A DNA stretch of 7,141 nucleotides from Patescibacteria group bacterium (GCA_030916545.1 JAUPWI010000006.1:1-7141), one strand, 5' to 3'; shown: positions 1-6,407, counted from the stretch's first letter. Notes: a model not told the origin generated them from the letters alone. Program-made: numbers and translations.

Positions 1-3
1 AAT

Positions 4-58
4 GCCCCATTGGAGCACCCTCTTGAACTCAAGAGAACTCCAGTGGGGCGCTTTTTTT
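4..58 (+). terminator. Rho-independent terminator of an upstream plus-strand gene
   Basis: Arms GCCCCATTGGAG (4-15) and CTCCAGTGGGGC (38-49) pair over 12 positions with one T-G wobble on the plus strand. An inner stem CTCTTG/CAAGAG (20-25 with 30-35) is capped by the loop AACT. A run of seven T follows at 52-58. The T-run and the wobble fit plus-strand transcription, so this probably ends a gene whose body lies to the left of the window. It also insulates the downstream oxidoreductase operon from read-through. Confidence 0.88.
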
Positions 59-73
59 CTTCACGCCTCCTCG

Positions 74-82
74 TGATATACT
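74..82 (+). promoter_or_regulatory. Candidate extended -10 promoter for the korA operon
   Basis: TG-A-TATACT at 74-82 matches the extended -10 pattern (TGnTATAAT) at five of six hexamer positions. No good -35 box lies 16-18 bases upstream, where only the terminator T-run is found, which is tolerated by extended -10 promoters. Transcription would start near 89 and give a leader of about 30 nt before the ATG at 121. It sits between the upstream terminator and the first operon gene, where a promoter is expected. Confidence 0.4.
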
Positions 83-120
83 AGAGACGCAGACAAAAAT
101 CAATACCAAAATACGTGTGT

Positions 121-1827
121 ATGAAACATTTTTCTGGGGATATTTCTATCGTGCTCGGCGGAGCGGCTGGACAGGGAATCCAAACGGTTGAAGCAATGCT
201 TGTGTCGGTTTTGAAAGCCGAAGGGTATCGCATTTTCGCATCCAAAGAATATATGTCACGCATTCGGGGTGGATCGAATTCCACAGAAATCCGTATTGGT
301 CGACATACACCCCGTGCTTATGTAGATCGGATTGATTTTCTGTTAGCACTTGATAAGGCAGTGGTTGAACATCTCGCCTCACGTATCAGTAAACACACGA
401 TTCTTCTCGGAGAAAAAGAGAAGATAGGCCGCGAGGATATCCATATCATCGATGTCCCTTTCACTCGGTTATCAGCCGAGCTTGGCAACCCTGTTTTTGC
501 TTCGACGATTGCGGTGGGGGCGGTGCTTGGGATGCTCGGAGCCGAAAGGGGACCTTTTGAAGCATATTTGCGAGCACATTTTGCAAGGAAGGGTGACGAA
601 GTTGTCACGAAAAATCTTGAGGCAGCAGCGAAAGGAATGGATCTCGGTAAGCATATCGCCTTTATGGAAGGATTTGAGGTGACTCTGAAAAAAGACGAAT
701 CCGTTTGCAGCGAGCTTCTTTTGGATGGCAATACAGCGCTCGGTCTTGGGGCACTTGCCGCCGGCTGTAATTTTATTTCTTCGTATCCGATGTCACCCGG
801 TACAGGAGTCCTGACTTTTTTGGCGAGTAAGAGTCGTGATTTTGGAGTCGTCATTGATCAGGCAGAGGACGAAATCGCAGCTATCAATATGGCTATTGGA
901 GCCTGGTATGCTGGTGCGCGCGCTTTGGTCACGACTTCAGGTGGTGGTTTTGCACTCATGTGCGAAGGAGTCAGTCTTTCAGGGATGATTGAAACACCAG
1001 TGGTAGTTCATATCGGTCAGCGACCAGGACCAGCAACGGGGCTGCCAACCCGCACCGAACAGGCGGATCTCAATCTCGTGCTCTACGCCGGGCACGGTGA
1101 ATTTCCGCGCGCGATCTTTGCGCCAGGAACACCAGAACAATCTTTTCATGCAATGCAGCAGGCATTCGAGACGGCGGATCGTTTTCAAATACCAGTGTTC
1201 GTGCTTTCCGATCAATACTCATTAGATGCTCTCTCCACAGTTCCTCGGGAACGACTGGAGCTTTTGCCAATGACGAATTATGTTACCGAGACGACTGTGA
1301 GTTATCAGCGTTATGTCGTGACTGAGGACGGTGTGTCGCCACGAGGTATTCCGGGGTATGGAACCGGACTTGTCGGAGTTGATAGCGATGAACATGATGA
1401 GTCGGCACATATCACCGAGAGTGCCTCAGTTCGAGTTGCGATGCACGAGAAACGACTGCGCAAACTCGATCTTCTGAAAGAAAATGCTCTTTTACCTGAG
1501 TCGATTGAGGCTGTAAAAGGAGCCAAAACATTGGTAGTGACGTGGGGCTCGAATCGGGGAGTACTCGAAGAAGCGCTCGCTCATATCAAGGATCCTTCCG
1601 TCGCGGGATTACATTTTGCTCAAGTCTACCCGATCAATCCACAGGTGAAAAAAATGTTGGCACGGAAAAGAATCGTGGTGATGGAAAATAATGCCACCGG
1701 ACAATTCGCACAGCTCTTAGAACAAGAGCTTGGAATCGAAGTCTCGGAACGGATCTTGAAATATAACGGCTCACCTTTTTCGGTTGAAGAAGTCATAGGA
1801 CAGGTTAAGAAGATTTCCGATATTTGA
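121..1827 (+). CDS. korA: 2-oxoacid:ferredoxin oxidoreductase, fused gamma-alpha subunit (KorA type)
   Basis: This is the large subunit of a two-subunit oxidoreductase that decarboxylates a 2-oxoacid (2-oxoglutarate, pyruvate or a branched-chain oxoacid) to an acyl-CoA and passes electrons to ferredoxin. Residues about 7-175 form the gamma domain, with GGAAGQGIQT near 13-22 and SRIRGG at 46-51. Residues about 198-380 form the alpha pyrimidine-binding domain, with SYPMSPGT (221-228) and the family signature QRPGPATGLPTRTEQADL (300-317). SDEHDE (422-427) and ENNATGQ (522-528) mark the C-terminal part. The 568-residue length is normal for the fused form. I start at ATG 121; an in-frame GTG at 115 would add two residues and is less likely. 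No ribosome-binding motif is visible. The four-helix-bundle gene begins 9 nt after the TGA stop, and korB lies beyond that. Substrate identity cannot be read from the sequence, so the Kor name is a family label. Confidence 0.93.
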   Translation: MKHFSGDISIVLGGAAGQGIQTVEAMLVSVLKAEGYRIFASKEYMSRIRGGSNSTEIRIGRHTPRAYVDRIDFLLALDKAVVEHLASRISKHTILLGEKEKIGREDIHIIDVPFTRLSAELGNPVFASTIAVGAVLGMLGAERGPFEAYLRAHFARKGDEVVTKNLEAAAKGMDLGKHIAFMEGFEVTLKKDESVCSELLLDGNTALGLGALAAGCNFISSYPMSPGTGVLTFLASKSRDFGVVIDQAEDEIAAINMAIGAWYAGARALVTTSGGGFALMCEGVSLSGMIETPVVVHIGQRPGPATGLPTRTEQADLNLVLYAGHGEFPRAIFAPGTPEQSFHAMQQAFETADRFQIPVFVLSDQYSLDALSTVPRERLELLPMTNYVTETTVSYQRYVVTEDGVSPRGIPGYGTGLVGVDSDEHDESAHITESASVRVAMHEKRLRKLDLLKENALLPESIEAVKGAKTLVVTWGSNRGVLEEALAHIKDPSVAGLHFAQVYPINPQVKKMLARKRIVVMENNATGQFAQLLEQELGIEVSERILKYNGSPFSVEEVIGQVKKISDI

Positions 1828-2247
1828 TTTTAGAATATGTCTCCGGCCATCGTACCGATAAAATCATTTACTGATTTGCATGTCTGGCAGGAGGGCCACA
1901 AACTTGCTGTACAGGTATACGTTTTCACAAAAACATTTCCGAAAGAAGAGACTTTTTCGTTGGTGGATCAGATGCGTCGAGCTGCGGTGTCTGTAACATC
2001 AAATATCGCAGAAGGTTTTGGGAGACAGACATATAAGGAAAAGGTGCAATTTTATTATATAGCTCAGGGATCCCTGACGGAATTAAAAAACCAGCTGTTG
2101 ATCGCTCGGGATATAGGATATGGAAAGAAAGGAGACTTCCAAGTATTAGCTGAACAAGCGAATCTCGCACACAAACTTTTGATCGGATTGATTCGCAAAT
2201 CAAAGGAGATACTCAAATCATAAATCTAAAATCCAAATTCTAAAATC
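1826..2247. repeat. 11-bp inverted repeat flanking the four-helix-bundle gene
   Basis: GATTTTAGAAT at 1826-1836 overlaps the korA stop codon and touches the next ATG. Its exact reverse complement ATTCTAAAATC lies at 2237-2247, just after the four-helix-bundle gene and just before korB. The right-hand spacer 2224-2247 is AT-rich with an internal repeat (TCTAAAATC-like at 2225-2233 and ATTCTAAAATC at 2237-2247). The arrangement suggests the boundaries of an inserted unit. The low complexity of the motif means chance cannot be excluded. Confidence 0.55.
1837..2223 (+). CDS. Four-helix-bundle protein of the 23S rRNA intervening-sequence family
   Basis: The 128-residue protein carries the hallmarks of the four-helix-bundle family first seen in 23S rRNA intervening sequences: FTDLHVWQEGHKL near residues 11-23, QMRRAAVSVTSNIAEGFGR near 45-63, and IAQGSLTELKNQL near 75-87. 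Spacing between helices and overall length are typical. The molecular function of the family is not known to me. It starts 9 nt after korA and ends 29 nt before korB, separating two subunits that are usually adjacent. Its base composition differs from its neighbours: hand counts give 26 of 60 G+C at 1861-1920 and 23 of 60 at 2041-2100, against 38 of 60 at 2461-2520 in korB. With the flanking inverted repeat, this points to acquisition into the operon without breaking either neighbour. The family call is firm; mobility is inferred. Confidence 0.9.
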   Translation: MSPAIVPIKSFTDLHVWQEGHKLAVQVYVFTKTFPKEETFSLVDQMRRAAVSVTSNIAEGFGRQTYKEKVQFYYIAQGSLTELKNQLLIARDIGYGKKGDFQVLAEQANLAHKLLIGLIRKSKEILKS

Positions 2248-2252
2248 TGTTT

Positions 2253-3116
2253 ATGATCGACAAAAAACTCTACGACATGCCGCATGGGACCGACAATGCC
2301 TGGTGTCCGGCTTGTGGGAATTTTCCCATCCTGACCATCGTGAAGACCGCGCTGGCCGAGCTCGGTCGGGTTCCGGAAGAGGTCGTGATCACGTCGGGGA
2401 TCGGACAGGCTGCCAAGACGCCGCACTATCTGCGTGTGAATTACTTTAATGGTCTACATGGTCGGGCGCTCGCACCGGCGGTCGCGACCAAAATCGCCAA
2501 TCCGAAACTGACAGTCATCGCGGAGAGCGGGGACGGCGATACTTATGGGGAGGGAGGGAATCATTTTCTTCATACCATCCGTCGCAATCCGGATATCACG
2601 AATATCGTGCACAACAATATGATCTATGGCTTGACCAAGGGTCAAGCCTCGCCGACTTCCGAGCAGGGTCTCGTGACGCCGCTCCAACCAGGAGGGGTCA
2701 TCGTCGAGCCGTTCAATCCGATATCGGTCGCGATTTCACTCGGCGCGACATTCGTGGCGCGGGCCTACGCGGGGAATATCCCACAAGCCATATCCATCGT
2801 GAAACAGGCTATCGAACACCGAGGGTATGCTCTCGTGGATATCTTTCAGCCTTGTGTGGTGTTTAATAAACAGAATACGTATCAGTGGTTCATGGAACAT
2901 ACATATCTTCTCGATGAGGCGTATGATGCGACCGATCAGGCCGCGGCCTGGAAGATCGGTATGGATCAGGAACGTTTGGCACTCGGAGTCATTTACCGCC
3001 AGACCGGACGACCGACCTACGAAAGTTTGGTTCGCGAAGGTGACGACCTGCTCTTCCATCGGACACGCGACGATGCCAAGGTTCGAGCACTCGTCGATTC
3101 GTACGTGAAGAAATAA
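2253..3116 (+). CDS. korB: 2-oxoacid:ferredoxin oxidoreductase beta subunit (TPP-binding, KorB type)
   Basis: This is the thiamine-diphosphate subunit that pairs with the fused gamma-alpha protein encoded upstream. The 287-residue protein opens with WCPACG (residues 17-22). It carries the TPP/Mg signature GDGD at 93-96 followed by NN at 121-122, then IYGLTKGQ (124-131), a standard OFOR element. QPCVVFNK near 199-206 supplies the last expected cluster cysteine. In characterised two-subunit enzymes the beta subunit holds one [4Fe-4S] cluster through two N-terminal cysteines, a third in an IGC motif, and a fourth near 200. Here C18, C21 and C201 are present but the IGC motif reads IGQ (Gln52), and there is no other cysteine in the protein. 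The start ATG at 2253 follows an AT-rich spacer with no ribosome-binding motif. The gene ends 7 nt before a strong bidirectional terminator. Family assignment is firm; substrate is not determined. Confidence 0.93.
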   Translation: MIDKKLYDMPHGTDNAWCPACGNFPILTIVKTALAELGRVPEEVVITSGIGQAAKTPHYLRVNYFNGLHGRALAPAVATKIANPKLTVIAESGDGDTYGEGGNHFLHTIRRNPDITNIVHNNMIYGLTKGQASPTSEQGLVTPLQPGGVIVEPFNPISVAISLGATFVARAYAGNIPQAISIVKQAIEHRGYALVDIFQPCVVFNKQNTYQWFMEHTYLLDEAYDATDQAAAWKIGMDQERLALGVIYRQTGRPTYESLVREGDDLLFHRTRDDAKVRALVDSYVKK

Positions 3117-3123
3117 GAGAGTC

Positions 3124-3161
3124 AAAAAACCGCCCCGACGTACTACTGGGGCGGTTTTTTT
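3124..3161. terminator. Bidirectional intrinsic terminator between convergent operons
   Basis: AAAAAACCGCCCC (3124-3136) and GGGGCGGTTTTTT (3148-3160) are perfect 13-bp complements around an 11-nt loop. The T-run continues to 3161, and the A-run on the left becomes a U-run for minus-strand transcripts. It lies 7 nt after the korB stop and 24 nt from the stop of the minus-strand gene at 3186, so it can end both operons. Confidence 0.92.
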
Positions 3162-3185
3162 GTATATCCCTATCGAGAGAGGCTT

Positions 3186-3503
3186 TCAGTCCCAGCCGAG
3201 GCGGATTTTGGCTTCCTTGTTCATCTTGTCCGGTGTCCAGGGCGGATCGAAGACGAGATCGATTTTCACCTCCTCGATCCCGTCAATCTCCATGAGCCGA
3301 TCCTCGATATCTTTCTGGATGGCGGGAAAGAGCGGGCAACCGATGGTGGTCAGTGTCATGGTGACGGTGGCGATACCTTCCTGGGAAAGAGCAGTCGAAT
3401 AGACGAGTCCGAGATCATATATGGACACGCCAAGCTCCGGATCAAGCACGAGCTTGAGTTTCCCGGTGATTTCCGTCGTCAGTTTTTTGACTGATTTTTT
3501 CAT
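3186..3503 (-). CDS. MIP18/DUF59-family Fe-S cluster assembly factor (PaaD/SufT-like)
   Basis: The 105-residue protein is a single FeS-assembly P domain. It shows DPELGVSIYDLGLVY (residues 21-35), MTLTTIGCP (49-57) with the conserved Cys56, and a C-terminal block with PPWTPDKMNKEAKIRLGW (87-104). Family members such as SufT assist Fe-S protein maturation, and the position downstream of sufS, sufU and a ferredoxin fits that role. I chose ATG 3503 because it gives the normal domain length and a Lys-rich start. The frame stays open upstream, but that stretch overlaps the ferredoxin gene and has no family features. The 163-nt gap to the ferredoxin gene shows no convincing terminator, so co-transcription is possible. 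No Shine-Dalgarno motif precedes the start. Whether to call it SufT is a matter of naming; the domain call is confident. Confidence 0.87.
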   Translation of the reverse strand: MKKSVKKLTTEITGKLKLVLDPELGVSIYDLGLVYSTALSQEGIATVTMTLTTIGCPLFPAIQKDIEDRLMEIDGIEEVKIDLVFDPPWTPDKMNKEAKIRLGWD

Positions 3504-3666
3504 AGATGCGGACGTATGCTTTCTTGAATACAAAAACCAGACAAAACAGGGGATTCGGAAATATTGCAGACTTCTCTTTTTCCGTGTTTCGGCTGGCTTT
3601 TTGTTTTTGAGACGTTTTCCCGCGAATCCGTCATCGAACGGTGATGGTGAAACCGGAGGATTTTCG

Positions 3667-3948
3667 TTATTCCGGGAAGACCTGTTTGCCGGTCTGATCC
3701 TTGATGATAATGGCGGCCACCGGGCAGGCGCGTGCGGCGTTGAGCAGGGTTTCGGTATCTTCCTCATCGGCCGTCGCGAGGACGGCGGCTTTGCCGCTTT
3801 CATCGAGCGCGAAAGTCTTCATAGCGATCGCGGTGCAAGGGGCCGCTCCGATACAGACATTCGAGTCGACTTCGACGGTCCAACCGTTCGCGAGTTTCAC
3901 TGGTCCGTAGGGACGCGCTTCATCTTTCCATGCCATAGGATTATGCAT
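3667..3948 (-). CDS. Short single-cluster ferredoxin with a three-cysteine set
   Basis: This 93-residue soluble protein resembles monocluster ferredoxins of the C-x5-C ... CP kind. CIGAAPC holds Cys32 and Cys38, and ARACPVAAI holds Cys75 followed by Pro. In the usual four-cysteine motif C-x2-C-x2-C the middle position would be residue 35, which here is Ala. The remaining three cysteines fit a [3Fe-4S] cluster or a [4Fe-4S] cluster with a non-protein ligand; this is inferred. An acidic stretch (DEEDTET near 61-67) could serve partner docking. The start ATG lies 2 nt beyond the sufU stop, implying coupled translation; an ATG at 3936 would shorten it by four residues. It is encoded in the suf cluster and next to an oxidoreductase operon, so it may be a Suf electron donor, a KorAB acceptor, or both. 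Confidence 0.85.
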   Translation of the reverse strand: MHNPMAWKDEARPYGPVKLANGWTVEVDSNVCIGAAPCTAIAMKTFALDESGKAAVLATADEEDTETLLNAARACPVAAIIIKDQTGKQVFPE

Positions 3949-3950
3949 GC

Positions 3951-4313
3951 TTATGATTTAAGGGCTTTCGTGAAGGTCTCGAGCGAGAGCAGCGCGCACT
4001 TGAGGCGATTCGGAGAAAGGTCCACTCCCAGAAGGGCCAGGAGATCATCTTTTCCGATCCGTCGGGCTTCCTCGGGATTTTTTCCGATGAGGAATTCCGT
4101 GAGAAGCGACGCGGAGGCCTGCGAGATGGCGCAGCCGGAACCGGAGAACATCACGTCTTCAATGATACCATCCTTTATGAGAAGCTGCATCTCGAGACGG
4201 TCGCCGCAGGTCGGATTGTGGGCGTTCGCAGCGTGGGTGTGCCGGGCAAGCGTACCGTGGTGGCGCGGATTCCGGTAGTGATCGAGTATGATGGCCTGGT
4301 AGAGGGAAGACAT
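3951..4313 (-). CDS. sufU: SufU/IscU-family Fe-S scaffold or sulfur-transfer protein
   Basis: The 120-residue protein starts MSSLYQAIILDHYRNPRH, a typical SufU/IscU N terminus. The three metal or cluster-binding cysteines are seen in NPTCGD (Cys36, with Asp38), GSGCAISQAS (Cys61) and RLKCALL (Cys106). GSGCAISQASAS and the Lys before the last cysteine are SufU-like rather than IscU-like. SufU proteins of Bacillus usually carry an insertion of about 18-21 residues between the second and third cysteines. Here the gap is 44 residues, close to IscU spacing, so the insertion appears to be absent. SufU accepts sulfur from SufS, encoded just upstream with a 22-nt gap. I start at ATG 4313; in-frame sequence further upstream overlaps sufS and has no family similarity. 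It probably acts as sulfur acceptor for the SufB/SufD scaffold, though a true scaffold role is possible. Confidence 0.93.
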   Translation of the reverse strand: MSSLYQAIILDHYRNPRHHGTLARHTHAANAHNPTCGDRLEMQLLIKDGIIEDVMFSGSGCAISQASASLLTEFLIGKNPEEARRIGKDDLLALLGVDLSPNRLKCALLSLETFTKALKS

Positions 4314-4335
4314 GAGAGATTTTCGAATAGAGATT

Positions 4336-5613
4336 TTAGATTGACGAATGGAGAGGAGTTTTTGTGTCGAAGAGAGTTCGGGCGTTTTTGATGCCTGAGA
4401 TGAGTTTTTCGACATCCTCTTCGGTGTTATATATTCCGAAGCTGACGCGGGCTGTCGCGGAGAGTCCGAGTTTCCGGTGGAGCAGGGCGGCGCAGTGTTC
4501 GCCGGCGCGGATAGAGATATCGTGCTCACCGAGGATCTGCGCCAGGTCATGCGGATGGATATGGTCGAGTGTGAAGGAGATGAGGCCACCTCGTTTTTCA
4601 ATATCATCCGTTCCGAGAATATGGATCTGATCACCGAAATTTTCACGCAGTCGAGTAAGAGTCATAGTGAGAAGATTTTTTTCGTGTGTGCGAATGGTCT
4701 CGAAGCCGATGTGTTCGAGAAACGTGATGGCGGCACCGAGGCCAATGACGCCAGAGATGTTTGGTGTTCCGGCTTCGAAACAGAAGGGACTCTCTTTGTA
4801 CTCGGTCGGCTCTGCACAGGCATCGACGACCATGCCACCACCGAAAGTAGTCGGCCTGAGCGTTTCGAGGAGTGCCTGCTTTCCAAAGAGTATGCCGACA
4901 CCGGTTGGGCCGTACATCTTGTGTCCGGAAAATGCGACCAGATCCGCATCCCACTGTGCGACATCGATCGGGAAATGACCGGCCATCTGTGCGGCGTCGA
5001 CGATGACAATGGTTTCCGGATTTCGGTTGCGGATACGCTTGATGATGTCAGTGATCGGATTCCGGGTTCCAAAGACATTCGAGAGAGCTGAGAGAGCGAC
5101 TATCCTCGTCTTGGAATCGATGAGCGCGATGAGCTGGTCGGTGTCGATACTCCCTTCTTCGGTGAAGGGGATGAGACGGAGCGGGATGTTTTTGGTGTGA
5201 GCAAGCTCTCCCTTTGAAGAGTGGCGGGCAAGTTCGATCCAAGGGAGAGAGTTCGAGTGATGTTCGAGTTCGGTGGTGATGATATGGTCACCCGATCGGA
5301 GTGTAGGAGCAAGCAGGGCGGCTGCGAGATTGAGCGAGGCGGTCGTGCCGGAAGTGAAGATGATCTCGCGTTCGCTTTCGGCCCCGATGAATCGGGCGAC
5401 TTGCGAGCGGACGGCCTCGAAGCGTTCGGTCGTTGCTTCGGCGAGGGGGTAGAGTCCTCGTCCGACATTGGTCGAAAACGCTTCCTCGTATTCTCGTTCT
5501 GCGGCGATGACCTCTTGCGGCTTGGGGCAGGTCGCGCCCGCGTCCAAATAGACCAGGCTCGGATGCCGGTCGAAGAGGGGGAAATGGTGTTTGATGGTAT
5601 GAGTGTTTAGCAT
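4336..5613 (-). CDS. sufS: Cysteine desulfurase SufS (group II, PLP-dependent)
   Basis: SufS removes sulfur from L-cysteine, giving alanine and an enzyme persulfide for Fe-S cluster building. In the 425-residue protein, YLDAGATCPKP (22-32) opens the fold, TSGTTASLN (88-96) binds the PLP phosphate, ELEHHSN (115-121) stacks on the cofactor ring, and VDAAQ (205-209) includes Asp206. SGHKMYGPTG (229-238) holds the Schiff-base Lys232. The persulfide cysteine is Cys374 in RAGEHCAALL (369-378), on the short loop typical of group II enzymes. The more common form is RAGHHCA, so Glu replaces a His two residues before the cysteine. I chose ATG 5613 for normal family length; the frame extends 28 codons upstream into the hairpin region without homology. 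sufU follows after 22 nt. The only leader feature is the structured repeat 5647-5721, which ends 33 nt before the start. Confidence 0.95.
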   Translation of the reverse strand: MLNTHTIKHHFPLFDRHPSLVYLDAGATCPKPQEVIAAEREYEEAFSTNVGRGLYPLAEATTERFEAVRSQVARFIGAESEREIIFTSGTTASLNLAAALLAPTLRSGDHIITTELEHHSNSLPWIELARHSSKGELAHTKNIPLRLIPFTEEGSIDTDQLIALIDSKTRIVALSALSNVFGTRNPITDIIKRIRNRNPETIVIVDAAQMAGHFPIDVAQWDADLVAFSGHKMYGPTGVGILFGKQALLETLRPTTFGGGMVVDACAEPTEYKESPFCFEAGTPNISGVIGLGAAITFLEHIGFETIRTHEKNLLTMTLTRLRENFGDQIHILGTDDIEKRGGLISFTLDHIHPHDLAQILGEHDISIRAGEHCAALLHRKLGLSATARVSFGIYNTEEDVEKLISGIKNARTLFDTKTPLHSSI

Positions 5614-5646
5614 AGAAATGAAGGAAAAGAGATGAGGCGTGATCGA

Positions 5647-5721
5647 GCGTAGGGTAACAAACTTTTTCCTTGCTGTGTGTTCGGAAACACAGGGCATCAG
5701 AAAAAGCTTGTTACCCTACGC
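5647..5721 (-). other. Candidate structured RNA element, copy A (sufD-sufS spacer)
   Basis: The arms at 5648-5668 and 5700-5720 pair at 20 of 21 positions, and a further G-C pair closes the base (5647 with 5721). The single imperfect pair is A-C on the plus strand and G-U on the minus strand, favouring minus-strand RNA, the sense of the suf genes. On that strand the 31-nt core contains TTTTTC-T-GATGC, the small stem-loop GTGTTTCCGAACAC, and GCAAGGAAAAA, all but one base shared with copy B. No T-run follows in either direction, so it is not an ordinary terminator. It fills most of the 120-nt gap between sufD and sufS. Function is unknown; a leader regulator, protein-binding site, or processing and stability element are possible. 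Confidence 0.72.
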
Positions 5722-5733
5722 CTAGCATCCTTT

Positions 5734-6336
5734 TTAAGGAATGTGCATACGCTTTTTCAAATGAGTAGTTTCGGGAACAGGAAAATCGATTCCGAGTGTT
5801 TGGATTTTTTCGAAGAGGTCTTGACTGAATCCTTGGGCGATGAGTGCGATGGCGGCAGCTTCGGAGAGGCCACGGCTTCGGAGGAAGAAGAGTTGCTCTG
5901 GATCGGGTGCGCTCATGGTGGCCGCATGGCCGCAGCGGACATCGTCAGTTTCGATTTCGAGCGAGGGGAAAGAAGATGCTTTGACGTCTGACGAGAGCAG
6001 CAGGTGACGCATTTCCTGGTGTCCGCTTGATTGGGATGCATTTTTGGCTATGGAGAGCGATCCTTTCCAATGACAAATGGCCTGGTCGGAAAGAATACTT
6101 CGTCCAGTGAAAGAAGAAACGGTTTGTGGCGCCACATGGACTTGGTGAATGGTGCTGTCGACTTGGGTGTCCTCAGCGAGTTCGAACAGGGCGAAGATAT
6201 GCGCTTCCGCTCGGGGGCCGGTGAGTTCGAAGGAGATATTGCCACCGCGATTATGAAGAAAAAACACCGTCTGCTCGTCGGCGGCGAGGCGGTAGGTCGT
6301 CTGTGTATCGTGCGTGATGTCGCGGAAGGAGAACAT
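5734..6336 (-). CDS. sufD: SufD-like Fe-S scaffold subunit, C-terminal half only
   Basis: The 200-residue protein matches the C-terminal beta-helix part of SufB/SufD proteins: FTGRSILSDQA (76-86), WKGSLSIAKNA (90-100), QEMRHLLLS (107-115), IETDDVRCGHAATMSAPD (128-145), and the terminal LFFLRSRGLSEAAAIALIAQGF (about 149-170). His137 in the CGH motif aligns with the SufD histidine needed for cluster assembly at the SufB-SufD interface (His360 in E. coli). Full SufD proteins are about 400-430 residues, so roughly half is missing. The start is well fixed: an in-frame TAA lies only 12 nt upstream (6346-6348), so this is not a misplaced start, and no N-terminal SufD remnant is visible in the spacer. 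It probably acts as a minimal partner for SufB. Lone loss of an N-terminal half by decay is less likely, as the remaining frame is intact and the motifs are kept. Confidence 0.88.
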   Translation of the reverse strand: MFSFRDITHDTQTTYRLAADEQTVFFLHNRGGNISFELTGPRAEAHIFALFELAEDTQVDSTIHQVHVAPQTVSSFTGRSILSDQAICHWKGSLSIAKNASQSSGHQEMRHLLLSSDVKASSFPSLEIETDDVRCGHAATMSAPDPEQLFFLRSRGLSEAAAIALIAQGFSQDLFEKIQTLGIDFPVPETTHLKKRMHIP

Positions 6337-6407
6337 ATTTCTCGTTTATAATTTATAACTCACCATTTGTAACTTATAACCTATGACTCACAACTCATAC
6401 GAGAAAT
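6337..6407. repeat. AT-rich degenerate repeats with a 9-bp inverted repeat upstream of sufD
   Basis: TATAACTCAC (6354-6363) and TATGACTCAC (6382-6391) are near-identical direct repeats 28 nt apart, with related units AACTTATAAC (6371-6380) and CAACTCATA (6391-6399). The block is closed by ATTTCTCGT (6337-6345) and its exact complement ACGAGAAAT (6399-6407). On the minus strand a weak promoter-like pair can be read, TTACAA (6367-6372) and TATAAA (6345-6350) with 16-nt spacing, which would make the sufD mRNA almost leaderless. In such AT-rich repeats that match may be accidental. Confidence 0.5.

Noticed and set aside
1825..1827. UGA read as glycine, as in some Gracilibacteria and Absconditabacteria
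   Set aside because: TGA ends korA and the DUF59 gene at their natural family C termini, and no gene has an internal TGA where a residue is expected.
3504..3666. Third copy of the hairpin element in the ferredoxin-DUF59 spacer
   Set aside because: Fragments such as TTCGGAAA and CTTTTTCCGTGTTTCGG resemble the core, but their order differs and no long complementary arms exist. A terminator is also not convincing here, as only 4-bp stems are seen.
3504..3803. N-terminal extension of the DUF59 protein
   Set aside because: The frame is open, but it overlaps the ferredoxin gene and encodes a basic, Pro-rich stretch with no family similarity. ATG 3503 gives the normal length.
3421..4278. Long plus-strand open frame of 285 codons opposite the ferredoxin and sufU
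   Set aside because: It lies antisense to three genes with clear family motifs, and its translation has no recognisable domain and is rich in Arg, Ser and Phe as expected for a shadow frame.
5614..5697. 28-residue N-terminal extension of SufS
   Set aside because: The extra codons run through hairpin A and have no similarity to SufS. The ATG at 5613 gives the expected family N terminus.
5647..5721. Hairpin A as an intrinsic terminator between sufD and sufS
   Set aside because: No T-run follows the stem in either direction, and the internal T and A runs lie within the stem. The sufS gene needs transcription to pass through.
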